From: a virus
Direction: 5' to 3' (one strand)
Virus record (IMG/VR): IMGVR_UViG_3300033233_000058
Span: 1 to 46,826 of that record
Length of the DNA: 46,826 nucleotides
The position numbers and the translations under genes were made by a program. Shown here in pieces: positions 7,664 to 13,531 of the stretch. How positions within the stretch are numbered: the stretch's first letter is position 1; the number at the start of each line of letters is the position of its first letter. The notes under the pieces were generated by a model. The model worked only from the letters and a program-made list of their open reading frames with translations, was not told where the DNA came from and searched no databases.

Positions 7664-7845
7664 AAACAGTTTTCTCTCTTCCAAATTATTTTGCATGAAC
7701 CGCAAGTGCAATCTTTTATAGATTCTGACTTTGGAGGTTTTCTATCTTTCCAGTAGAAAGAAAAAACTCCACATATTGTTTTACCTGTACATGGATCTGT
7801 TAGGTGTTTTTTTTCTGGTTGAAGTTTGTCTTTGGGTTGTTTCAT
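7660..7845 (-). CDS. Small cysteine-rich protein, possible zinc finger
   Basis: This 61-residue protein has five or six Cys residues, including CTCGSC near the C-terminus and DPCTGKTIC in the middle, an arrangement that could bind one zinc ion. It overlaps the VRR-NUC gene by ATGA and its successor by ATGA, so all three are probably translated together. It could assist DNA processing, but no family was recognised. Confidence 0.6.
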   Translation of the reverse strand: MKQPKDKLQPEKKHLTDPCTGKTICGVFSFYWKDRKPPKSESIKDCTCGSCKIIWKRENCL

Positions 7846-8192
7846 AATCTCAAACTCTCCTGTTTTATAAATCTATCACATGAAATAATAACATCCTTAA
7901 AATTTTCAGGTGTAACAATTATATAATAGCATCCTTTTCTTTGTACTATAACCTGAAAATTTTTTTGCCCTTCACTCTGTTTATCTGGAGGAATTTTAAC
8001 CTCTATAAAAAGAGCGCGTCCAGTAGGATGAACGAAAGCAATAATGTCAGAGTGATCTGTGCGTCCATAGTGAATAACCCTTTTACCATCAAGGGATCTG
8101 GCCGTTCCTGTAGGAGTAGGCCAGGCCAGAATTCCCTTTTTGGATAATTCAATCAAAACTTTTTTTACAAGATTTTCATGTGGTCTTGCCAT
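7842..8192 (-). CDS. VRR-NUC domain nuclease
   Basis: A compact 116-residue protein with the PD-(D/E)xK pattern of stand-alone VRR-NUC nucleases: SDI (D49), FIEVK (E64, K66) and a following EGQ (Q76). These phage proteins are thought to cut branched DNA such as Holliday junctions. The start lies inside the 3' end of the exonuclease gene (17-base overlap), so the two are probably translationally coupled. It belongs to the recombination module. Confidence 0.82.
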   Translation of the reverse strand: MARPHENLVKKVLIELSKKGILAWPTPTGTARSLDGKRVIHYGRTDHSDIIAFVHPTGRALFIEVKIPPDKQSEGQKNFQVIVQRKGCYYIIVTPENFKDVIISCDRFIKQESLRL

Positions 8193-9018
8193 CTTTTAAA
8201 ACCTTTATCGCATGTGATCCAGTTGTTGGTTTTCTGTACGGTTCTAAGTTAACACCTTCAAGTTCTTTTACCTTGGAATAATCAACCGAACCTATTCTTT
8301 CAGAATAGGTTATCTTGAGATTTCCGTGCTGATAAGATGTTTTTTCTAATCCGGCAAGGATCTGTTTTTTACAAACTTCCATTTCCTCTTCAATCTTGTC
8401 TGCCTTTTTTTTCAATGCTGCATATTTCCTCAATGCCTTTTTCTTGTATCCATCATTGATAGGAAGGATATCGTCCTTAGACATTGGAGGTGAAATTTTA
8501 TTTTGTACTTTTTCCCAGAAATCAAGAACAGTCTTTTTTATGTCCTTGATCATCATATCATCTGGAACAACCTCTGTGAATTTTATATCGGTAGAATCCT
8601 TGATCTGAACATACCAGCATTTTATGGCATCCGATACCAAGAGTTGATATTGCATCTGAAGCATGTGGCCCTCAGGAATTTCATCTCTGAAATTTTTACC
8701 ACAATATTTTATCTCGATGATATCATCACCGTCTATGCCATCTAGGGAAACTCTAAACGGGCCTCCACGACGCTGGACAAGCTTTGGTTTGAAGTCTTTA
8801 TTCATAAAGATATTAAACTTCTCTCTAGCTATAGGTTCCATGTCGTGACCTTTCTGGGCAATAAATGACGGCTTATTGTCTTCTATCCCTCTCATAGTTT
8901 TTTCTTGGAAGAGTTGAAAAGGTGTTTTATATTCACTGATTCCAAAAATCACAGGGACATCGGAACCTCCGATGCCCTGTTTTCGCCATTGTAACCATTT
9001 TTTAGTATTTTGTTCCAT
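8176..9018 (-). CDS. YqaJ-type (lambda exonuclease-like) recombination exonuclease
   Basis: A 280-residue protein with the YqaJ/lambda Exo signature: WRKQGIGGSD near 11-20, GHDMEPIAREKF (58-68), LDGI (D93), IEIKY (E102, K104) and QMQYQL (121-126). Such enzymes degrade one strand from duplex ends to give single strands for annealing. It is encoded next to an SSB-like protein and a Sak4-like ATPase, the usual partners. The C-terminal third (from about 195) is Lys-rich with a probable coiled coil. The ribosome binding site is GGAGA. Confidence 0.88.
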   Translation of the reverse strand: MEQNTKKWLQWRKQGIGGSDVPVIFGISEYKTPFQLFQEKTMRGIEDNKPSFIAQKGHDMEPIAREKFNIFMNKDFKPKLVQRRGGPFRVSLDGIDGDDIIEIKYCGKNFRDEIPEGHMLQMQYQLLVSDAIKCWYVQIKDSTDIKFTEVVPDDMMIKDIKKTVLDFWEKVQNKISPPMSKDDILPINDGYKKKALRKYAALKKKADKIEEEMEVCKKQILAGLEKTSYQHGNLKITYSERIGSVDYSKVKELEGVNLEPYRKPTTGSHAIKVLKDGKTT

Positions 9019-9030
9019 GTGTGTTCTCCA

Positions 9031-9480
9031 TTAAAAAGGAATTTCACTGTCTGCCGTCTTGCCTTTTTTTGTCAATCCCAGGGTATTTAGCCTCATCAGC
9101 GCAGAGTTGACATCCATAATTTGGGCCTTACTCCCACCCTTCTCATTGATCCATTTAACCTTTGGATAAATCTTTCCGCTCGTTGGATCAACATCTTCCT
9201 CAATATCAACCTGAAATTCCTTGGTGAAATCCAATCCCTTTCCTTCAGCAAGTGGAGCAAAGTCATCAGATACAAATCCCATTACTCCCAATGCTTTTTT
9301 TGTCGTATCAATTGCTTTTTCCGAAAGCCATCCATTCCAAGTCAAAAATCCCTCAGTTACTTTTGTTTCTTGAGATGGATTAAAAATTTGAATATTGACT
9401 GCAACGCTCAATGTTTTTTTCTCTTTTGATTCTGAAATTCCTACTGATAAAGCTTTTCCATAATAAATTCCTGCCTTCAT
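9031..9480 (-). CDS. Single-stranded-DNA-binding-like protein
   Basis: A 149-residue beta-rich protein ending ADSEIPF, which resembles the acidic aromatic tip of bacterial SSB proteins (DDIPF). Position between the Sak4-like ATPase and the exonuclease supports a role in coating or handing over single strands. The N-terminal fold was not recognised as a classical OB-fold by eye and could belong to a phage-specific family such as those labelled DUF669. It overlaps the ATPase gene as ATGA and has its own AGGAG site. Confidence 0.7.
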   Translation of the reverse strand: MKAGIYYGKALSVGISESKEKKTLSVAVNIQIFNPSQETKVTEGFLTWNGWLSEKAIDTTKKALGVMGFVSDDFAPLAEGKGLDFTKEFQVDIEEDVDPTSGKIYPKVKWINEKGGSKAQIMDVNSALMRLNTLGLTKKGKTADSEIPF

Positions 9481-10370
9481 TTTCGACTCCTAATTGTTAA
9501 AATTCTGTTTTTAATTACAACTAATTTTTGGGCATCTGCACCAACCATTGATTCATTTATCTTTTTCAATAACTCTTGATCTGTTATTTCGTCACAAAGA
9601 GACTGTATTTCCTTTTTTATTATCTCAACATCTGAAACCGTGGATGCCTCTATGGCGTTGACGAGTGATTGATAATCTAATGGTAACTCTACTGGTAGGC
9701 CAAATCTATTACCAGCATCATGCGATGGTCTTCGCTCTGTATATGCTACCCTAATCCCATCTCCAGTGGCCCTACCTTTTTTATCATTTGCCCTATCGGT
9801 TTTGACTGATACCTCAAAGGTTGCGAAAAGCATTGTGTCCACAAACTCTCTGAATATTGCCCCTGCCTTATCATTCAACTTCATAATATATCGATCATAA
9901 CCAGCATTAGTGATCGGATCATTAAAAGTTTTTATTTGATAATGAGCAATGAATATGATGTTTTTACCCGACTCTCTAAGTCTGGATGTTACATCAATAA
10001 GCTTTTTCCATTCTTGGAGAGTGATCGAAACCCATTTTCCATATCCACCGCCAACGTCTTCTATGGCCGGAACCTTGAATCTTTCCGTTAGATCTTTAAA
10101 AAGAAGCTGCTCAATCCAATCCAGAGAGTCATAGACTACAGTTTGAATGTCTTCTGAAGTCATCTTTAATAGTGATTCAGATTGATCTAGTATTTCCTGG
10201 AATGTTTTTGGAGTTTCAAATCTAGCAACATCCATGTTGTTATTTCCCGCTTCTGGCCCTATAAAAACAGGGTTTGGCGATTGGGAGGCGAACGTTGTTT
10301 TTCCAACCTTGTCAACTCCATAGATCAAAGCAAGGATGGGTTTTTTTACTTTTCCTCGGGTAATTTTCAT
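9477..10370 (-). CDS. RecA-like phage ATPase, Sak4-type
   Basis: A 297-residue protein with Walker A GVDKVGKTT (18-26) and Walker B TVVYDSLDW (77-85). The central IIFIAHYQIK and later basic segments fit the AAA_24/Sak4 family, single-strand annealing or exchange ATPases of phages. Its linkage to an SSB-like protein and a YqaJ exonuclease is typical. The C-terminal ~60 residues look helical. It is the first enzyme of the early operon and shares one base with the upstream HTH gene (TAATG). Confidence 0.85.
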   Translation of the reverse strand: MKITRGKVKKPILALIYGVDKVGKTTFASQSPNPVFIGPEAGNNNMDVARFETPKTFQEILDQSESLLKMTSEDIQTVVYDSLDWIEQLLFKDLTERFKVPAIEDVGGGYGKWVSITLQEWKKLIDVTSRLRESGKNIIFIAHYQIKTFNDPITNAGYDRYIMKLNDKAGAIFREFVDTMLFATFEVSVKTDRANDKKGRATGDGIRVAYTERRPSHDAGNRFGLPVELPLDYQSLVNAIEASTVSDVEIIKKEIQSLCDEITDQELLKKINESMVGADAQKLVVIKNRILTIRSRK

Positions 10371-10534
10371 TATTTCTTCTCCTTTATATAGGCCGTAATT
10401 GAATTTTTACGGCAGTTAGGTATCTTTCCTTTCTGAATCCACTTAGCGATAGTGGATGTGGACATGTAATTCAAGTCCTGTGTAACTTTCACGATGCCCT
10501 TTTTGGCAACTATTTTTTTTAGTTTACTAATCAT
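10370..10534 (-). CDS. Small HTH-like (Cro-type) protein, first gene of the early operon
   Basis: A 54-residue reading frame with a ribosome binding site (AAAGGAAAGTAGAA) and a one-base TAATG overlap with the ATPase gene. The segment QDLNYMSTSTIAKWIQKGK reads as a helix-turn-helix: the small residues M-S-T-S-T form the turn before a recognition helix ending in IPNC. Cro-like regulators of this size often repress their own promoter. Only about 30 bases separate it from the candidate promoter at 10564-10592. Confidence 0.65.
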   Translation of the reverse strand: MISKLKKIVAKKGIVKVTQDLNYMSTSTIAKWIQKGKIPNCRKNSITAYIKEKK

Positions 10535-10563
10535 TTCTACTTTCCTTTTAATTTATTTTGTTT

Positions 10564-10592
10564 TTTATAGTAAAATTGGTGTAAAAAAGCAA
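10564..10592 (-). promoter_or_regulatory. Candidate leftward early promoter
   Basis: On the minus strand TTGCTT (10592-10587), a 17-base spacer and TATAAA (10569-10564) form a sigma-70-like promoter. The expected start near 10557 leaves a short leader before the HTH gene at 10534. It drives the replication/recombination operon. Confidence 0.55.
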
Positions 10593-10621
10593 GGGAAAAA
10601 ATCATTCAGGAGGAAAATTAT

Positions 10622-10750
10622 ATGATGTTGGCCACTCCCATCAGGGATATGATGTTGATTAATCTAAAATCTATCGAAATGGAACTTGACAAGTATGTTC
10701 CACGCGGAACAAGAAAATTACCAGAAGGTATTTTTAAAAAACTGGTATAG
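10622..10750 (+). CDS. Small rightward protein, 42 residues
   Basis: A plus-strand frame with a perfect AGGAGG eight bases before the ATG. The product (MMLATPIRDMMLINLKSIEM and a basic C-terminal half with VPRGTRKL) has one amphipathic helix and no known domain. It diverges from the HTH gene across the promoter region, the place where phages keep switch genes. The strong ribosome binding site is the main evidence that it is real. Confidence 0.5.
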   Translation: MMLATPIRDMMLINLKSIEMELDKYVPRGTRKLPEGIFKKLV

Positions 10751-10778
10751 TTGAGTGTTCTCAGTCTATAATACTTAT

Positions 10779-11057
10779 ATGATTAGATTATGGCACGGAG
10801 ATTGTTTAGAGAGGATGAAGGATATACCAGATAGGTCAGGTGAGTATCAGTCATACTATAAATGTCTCGATGGAAATAATTTCTCCGCCGACAAGGCGTC
10901 TAGCATATTTAAGCGATATTTTTTTACTGCCGAAATGCCGAAATGTGCTGGTGACAAAGGAATTATAATATTTGCTCCATGTCGAGTAAGTTATGATGTT
11001 AAGTATGTTTTTCATTTCATCGCCTCCTTTCATTCAATTTTTGTCGTTCGGCCGTAA
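10779..11057 (+). pseudogene. Fragment starting like a DNA methyltransferase
   Basis: The first 16 residues from the ATG at 10779 (MIRLWHGDCLERMKDIPD) match the conserved start of phage N6/N4 DNA methyltransferases (x-G-D-C-L-E-x-M-K-x-I-P-D). The rest of the frame, to 11057, has no DPPY motif or other methyltransferase feature and overlaps a better supported minus-strand gene. It is probably the cut-off 5' end of a methyltransferase gene. The functional end of the fragment is near 10832; the end given is the open frame. Confidence 0.45.
10851..11015 (-). CDS. Small minus-strand protein, 54 residues
   Basis: The ATG at 11015 is preceded by AAAGGAGGCG, a strong but very close ribosome binding site, and by a promoter with extended -10 at 11062-11070. 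The product (MKNILNIITYSTWSKYYNS, basic, no cysteine) is not recognised. It runs antisense to the methyltransferase fragment, and one of the two is probably non-functional. The promoter and Shine-Dalgarno favour this one. Confidence 0.45.
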   Translation of the reverse strand: MKNILNIITYSTWSKYYNSFVTSTFRHFGSKKISLKYARRLVGGEIISIETFIV

Positions 11058-11061
11058 ATCT

Positions 11062-11070
11062 ATTGTATCA
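11062..11070 (-). promoter_or_regulatory. Extended -10 leftward promoter
   Basis: The minus strand reads TGATACAAT (11070-11062), a TG-N-TACAAT extended -10 box, about 47 bases before the small gene at 11015. No good -35 box is seen, which is common for extended -10 promoters. It could feed both the small gene and the early operon. Confidence 0.4.
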
Positions 11071-11353
11071 CAATTTATGGTAAAAGTATACATAATTCGC
11101 CGCAAAATGCGATACATTTTGGGCATAAGTACTTGTTTTTATAATCGTTTAAAAAGTGGTTTATCGTGAAATCAGCCTCTTATAAACTTAATAACCCGAT
11201 CTTTATATAAGCGCTGATCTTCCAAAAGCATTCTAATGGCTTTTAAACGCTTCGGTCTAAGTATTTGATTTCAAAAATGTCTACCAACATTCAGCAAATT
11301 TTTATCTCAAAAAAAGTTGAATGTTGGAATTTTCACATTTTTTATTTTTAAAG
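11071..11353. other. Gene-free control region with inverted repeats
   Basis: Together with the terminator and the leader of the lipoprotein gene this fills 11058-11495, where no gene is seen. Inverted repeats are CCAACATTCA (11284-11293) with TGAATGTTGG (11318-11327), and nested AAAAGC/GCTTTT inside AAGCG/CGCTT near 11210-11255. The 15-base word TAAGTATTTGATTTC (11258-11272) occurs identically at 1720-1734. No tRNA was seen. Confidence 0.4.
11284..11327 (+). terminator. Possible rightward terminator
   Basis: Perfect 10-base arms (CCAACATTCA and TGAATGTTGG, loop 24 bases) are followed on the plus strand by AATTTTCACATTTTTT. The T-run is interrupted, so this may be a weak terminator for the rightward small genes, or an operator. 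Confidence 0.3.
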
Positions 11354-11376
11354 AAAAAGGCCCCATCCTTGGGGCC
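11354..11376 (-). terminator. Intrinsic terminator ending the leftward late block
   Basis: On the minus strand GGCCCC-AAGGAT-GGGGCC (11376-11359) is followed by TTTTTC. A six GC-pair stem with a T-run is a classical rho-independent terminator. It stands about 120 bases after the last gene of the lysis region and separates the late block from the early promoters. Confidence 0.85.
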
Positions 11377-11495
11377 GTAAAATCAACTACTACAGAGAAA
11401 GACATCTCACCTAATATTATTTTGCCCGCTTAAATATTGATTTACAAGAAGATAGATTCGAATATACACCTTTCTCAATTTGAGAAAGATGTGTT

Positions 11496-11849
11496 TCATC
11501 TTTTGGTTCCGTTGTAATCATTCCAGAAATCGTGTCCATCTTTTAGTTTTGGTTTTATTTTAGTAAGCCAGCTTTCAAGCGAAAAACACACCGAGTCGGG
11601 CATTTCTTCTAATGGCATAGGTTCACTAACGGAACCACTTACCCACTCTCCGACTAATTCTCTGCTTTGCTTATAATCAAGTGTTCTATTTCCAGATTTA
11701 TAAACTTGAAATTTATTGCTTGTAACAAAAGATTCCACTGGTTCTTTAACAGTAGGAGAGTTACACGCCGTTAGTGTTATGATCCCACTCATTAACATCG
11801 GCAGAATTTTCAATCTTTTTAAGAAGGTGTTTACCGTCCAATACTTCAT
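11496..11849 (-). CDS. Lipoprotein, possible outer-membrane spanin component
   Basis: A 117-residue protein with a long signal region (hydrophobic around residues 12-26) and a lipobox LTAC just before NS, so it would be lipid-anchored at Cys28 or nearby. The start at 11849 has AGGTAGG eight bases before it. The mature part is short, charged and lacks an obvious Pro-rich stretch. Being at the end of the lysis cassette and embedded in the end of the previous gene recalls Rz/Rz1 spanin pairs, but the match is only positional. Confidence 0.6.
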   Translation of the reverse strand: MKYWTVNTFLKRLKILPMLMSGIITLTACNSPTVKEPVESFVTSNKFQVYKSGNRTLDYKQSRELVGEWVSGSVSEPMPLEEMPDSVCFSLESWLTKIKPKLKDGHDFWNDYNGTKR

Positions 11850-12078
11850 ATTCATAACCTACCTTTCTAAAAAACAGATCTATCACTGGCTTTGCTATGT
11901 GTTCAGCAAGATAATCCACAACAAACGATATAATCCATAATCTAACATCTGACATCCATGCAAGTTTTAATGTAGCAGCTAGGGCCAATTGGACACCTTC
12001 TCTTTTTAAAATATTAAGAATTGGTGCTTTTGCTGCCTGTAAAATTGCTATGATTATATCTTTTGTTTTTTGTTGCAT
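11761..12078 (-). CDS. Hypothetical 105-residue protein with hydrophobic segments
   Basis: The first 40 residues include a hydrophobic stretch (QLALAATLKLAW) and a second follows at about 47-68 (LWIISFVVDYLAEH). It may be a holin-like or membrane-associated protein. The ATG comes straight after the T-run of the terminator at 12079-12101 and has no Shine-Dalgarno, so the start is doubtful. The 3' end overlaps the lipoprotein gene by about 90 bases in another frame, as spanin pairs do. Confidence 0.45.
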   Translation of the reverse strand: MQQKTKDIIIAILQAAKAPILNILKREGVQLALAATLKLAWMSDVRLWIISFVVDYLAEHIAKPVIDLFFRKVGYEYEVLDGKHLLKKIENSADVNEWDHNTNGV

Positions 12079-12101
12079 AAAAAAAAGGGGCCTAAGCCCC
12101 T
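12079..12101 (-). terminator. Intrinsic terminator inside the lysis region
   Basis: On the minus strand AGGGGC-TTAG-GCCCCT (12101-12086) is followed by eight T (12086-12079). Stem and T-run are those of a strong rho-independent terminator. It lies between the stop at 12107 and the next start at 12078, so the last two genes should depend on read-through or on another promoter. Confidence 0.85.
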
Positions 12102-12106
12102 CATTA

Positions 12107-12346
12107 TTAATTACCTTGAACGCCGTCTATTTTATCTTCTGCTGCTAATATCATTGGTTCGATGGATGACAAAAGAATTGCTGCCCCTGTTGCTACAACT
12201 TTAACCGTAGCATTTGAACTTTCTGATGCAATTCTTGGTATTGCTTTTTCAATTAACATCTTTGTTAAAACTTTTACGTCCTGTTCCAGAAGTGGAAGTC
12301 CGCATTTTACAACTTCTTCTTCGATAATTTTCAATACTTCATTCAT
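12107..12346 (-). CDS. Small helical protein of the lysis region
   Basis: This 79-residue protein has a good ribosome binding site (GGGAGAAAATT) and an ATGA overlap with the upstream gene. It begins acidic (MNEVLKIIEEEVVKCGLP) and has a hydrophobic stretch KVVATGAAILLSSIEPMIL at about 49-67, which may be one transmembrane helix. Holins and antiholins are of this size, but no family was recognised. Confidence 0.5.
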   Translation of the reverse strand: MNEVLKIIEEEVVKCGLPLLEQDVKVLTKMLIEKAIPRIASESSNATVKVVATGAAILLSSIEPMILAAEDKIDGVQGN

Positions 12347-12540
12347 AATTTTCTCCCTAGTAGTAAGTTTATAAGTAGGTCAATCGTTGAATTGGCCTCT
12401 GTTTTTTTTGTTTTTGATAACCAGTGTTCCCATATAAAAATTGCAGCAATGCCGAGTATCTTTCCAGCAATGAGTATCATAAAATCCTTTTTATCTAACG
12501 GTGATATTGCCGCCCACATTGCTAATATGGTATCCTTCAT
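12343..12540 (-). CDS. Small membrane protein, holin candidate
   Basis: A 65-residue product with one clear transmembrane helix (MILIAGKILGIAAIFIWEHWL) followed by a basic, then Leu-rich tail. This is the layout of a class III-like single-span holin, and it sits two genes after the endolysin. The start is uncertain: 12540 lies inside the upstream gene without a Shine-Dalgarno, while the ATG at 12480 has AAAGGA and would give a 45-residue protein. No direct sequence match to a named holin was recognised. Confidence 0.5.
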   Translation of the reverse strand: MKDTILAMWAAISPLDKKDFMILIAGKILGIAAIFIWEHWLSKTKKTEANSTIDLLINLLLGRKL

Positions 12541-12859
12541 CAGACACATTATCAATATTGTCATGCGTTAGCTTATTTTTTATTAATTTTTTGAGCGTAT
12601 CCATCTGATCTCTACAGTCTAAAATCTTCTGTCCGGCAAATGAAATATCTGCCTCGAAGCTTTTTATCTGATTTTCGAATTTTTTAATCGAATGGGCCAG
12701 TTCGTGATATGGGGCCTTATGGATAGTTTCTTCAAGCATTTTTTTTATGGGTTCAATCTTTGGAGATATTTCTTCAGGCTTCATTTTTTTGGACATTCCT
12801 AGATCATAAAGTAATGCCGCCTGACCTCTTAGCTTTTGGATTATATCATATAGTTTCAT
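12491..12859 (-). CDS. Coiled-coil protein of the lysis region
   Basis: This start (12859, MKLYDIIQKLRG) overlaps the endolysin stop as ATGA. The 122-residue product is strongly charged and helical from ~5 to 100, with heptad-like spacing (IKKFENQIKSFEADI), and ends in a short beta-like tail (HISNVGGNITV). It could be a periplasmic spanin-like or tail-associated coiled coil, although no signal or membrane segment is visible. No family was recognised. Confidence 0.55.
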   Translation of the reverse strand: MKLYDIIQKLRGQAALLYDLGMSKKMKPEEISPKIEPIKKMLEETIHKAPYHELAHSIKKFENQIKSFEADISFAGQKILDCRDQMDTLKKLIKNKLTHDNIDNVSDEGYHISNVGGNITVR

Positions 12860-13272
12860 GGGAGGAACCACCTGTGGCCTGATGAAGGGCTTGAAGTTTG
12901 AACATGAAGTCTGGGTTGAGATATATCATCTTCGCACCATAGACCTATATTGATTAATGCCTGTTCATTATTTTTGCACCAATTGTAAAGTTCATGGTTA
13001 TTATCCAGGATATCTGCCGCCTCTCCAGTTAGATGTTTTGAATGCATTGGGACTTCACCTAGTGAAAAAACTTTTCCCATCTTGGCCGCATTTATTTTAT
13101 AGACATCAATTTGATGTTCCATTGATCTTAGTCCAGATGTAATGGTAAGTCGTTTTCCCCACACGGCCTCAAGTTGTTTCAGTCTGAAATATAAAATTCT
13201 TATATTGGATTTTATCAAATCAGAGAGTGAATCAAAATCTTGTCCACCTAAAAGTTGGGATATATCGTTCAT
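12856..13272 (-). CDS. Endolysin, M15 family D-Ala-D-Ala-type peptidase
   Basis: A 138-residue protein with the zinc peptidase motifs of the M15/VanY-DacA-like group: TSGLRS (45-50), SKHLTGEAADILD with H80 and D87, and RLHVQ with H123. These residues hold the zinc and cut peptide crosslinks in peptidoglycan. The protein lacks a signal peptide or binding domain, as usual for a globular Gram-negative phage endolysin that needs a holin. It lies between small membrane proteins. The N-terminal 35 residues are helical. Confidence 0.85.
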   Translation of the reverse strand: MNDISQLLGGQDFDSLSDLIKSNIRILYFRLKQLEAVWGKRLTITSGLRSMEHQIDVYKINAAKMGKVFSLGEVPMHSKHLTGEAADILDNNHELYNWCKNNEQALINIGLWCEDDISQPRLHVQTSSPSSGHRWFLP

Positions 13273-13274
13273 TG

Positions 13275-13466
13275 TTATTTAATCCTAAGAAGTATCTCTT
13301 TAACATCTGTCTTGATTTCTTTAATGTTATCTTTCATTTCTACCATAGAATCTTTTTGGGCAGAAACCTTTTCCTCTAGTCTGGCCACATCAATCATTGA
13401 TTTTCCAGCTGCCCCTATTCCTGATATAAACAGAGATGCAACAACTATGATAATAAATTTTTTCAT
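13275..13466 (-). CDS. Small membrane-anchored coiled-coil protein, inner-membrane spanin candidate
   Basis: A 63-residue protein with an N-terminal hydrophobic segment (FIIIVVASLFISGIGAA) and then a charged helix with repeated E/K spacing (LEEKVSAQKDSMVEMKDNI). That is the layout of a short i-spanin: an inner-membrane anchor with a periplasmic coiled coil. It stands immediately before the endolysin gene. A small signal-anchored accessory protein is an alternative. Confidence 0.5.
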   Translation of the reverse strand: MKKFIIIVVASLFISGIGAAGKSMIDVARLEEKVSAQKDSMVEMKDNIKEIKTDVKEILLRIK

Positions 13467-13531
13467 CTATTCCCCGCTAAAAAAATCAATGATGTTATTA
13501 AAAGTGTGGCGTAAATAAATGCCTTAATCAT
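13463..13531 (-). CDS. Tiny 22-residue hydrophobic protein
   Basis: A 23-codon frame (MIKAFIYATLLITSLIFLAG) whose ATG overlaps the Wzy-like stop (ATGA) and whose TGA overlaps the next ATG. It would form one membrane helix. The double overlap and the position are the only support. It could also just be a translation-coupling linker. Confidence 0.35.
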   Translation of the reverse strand: MIKAFIYATLLITSLIFLAGNR

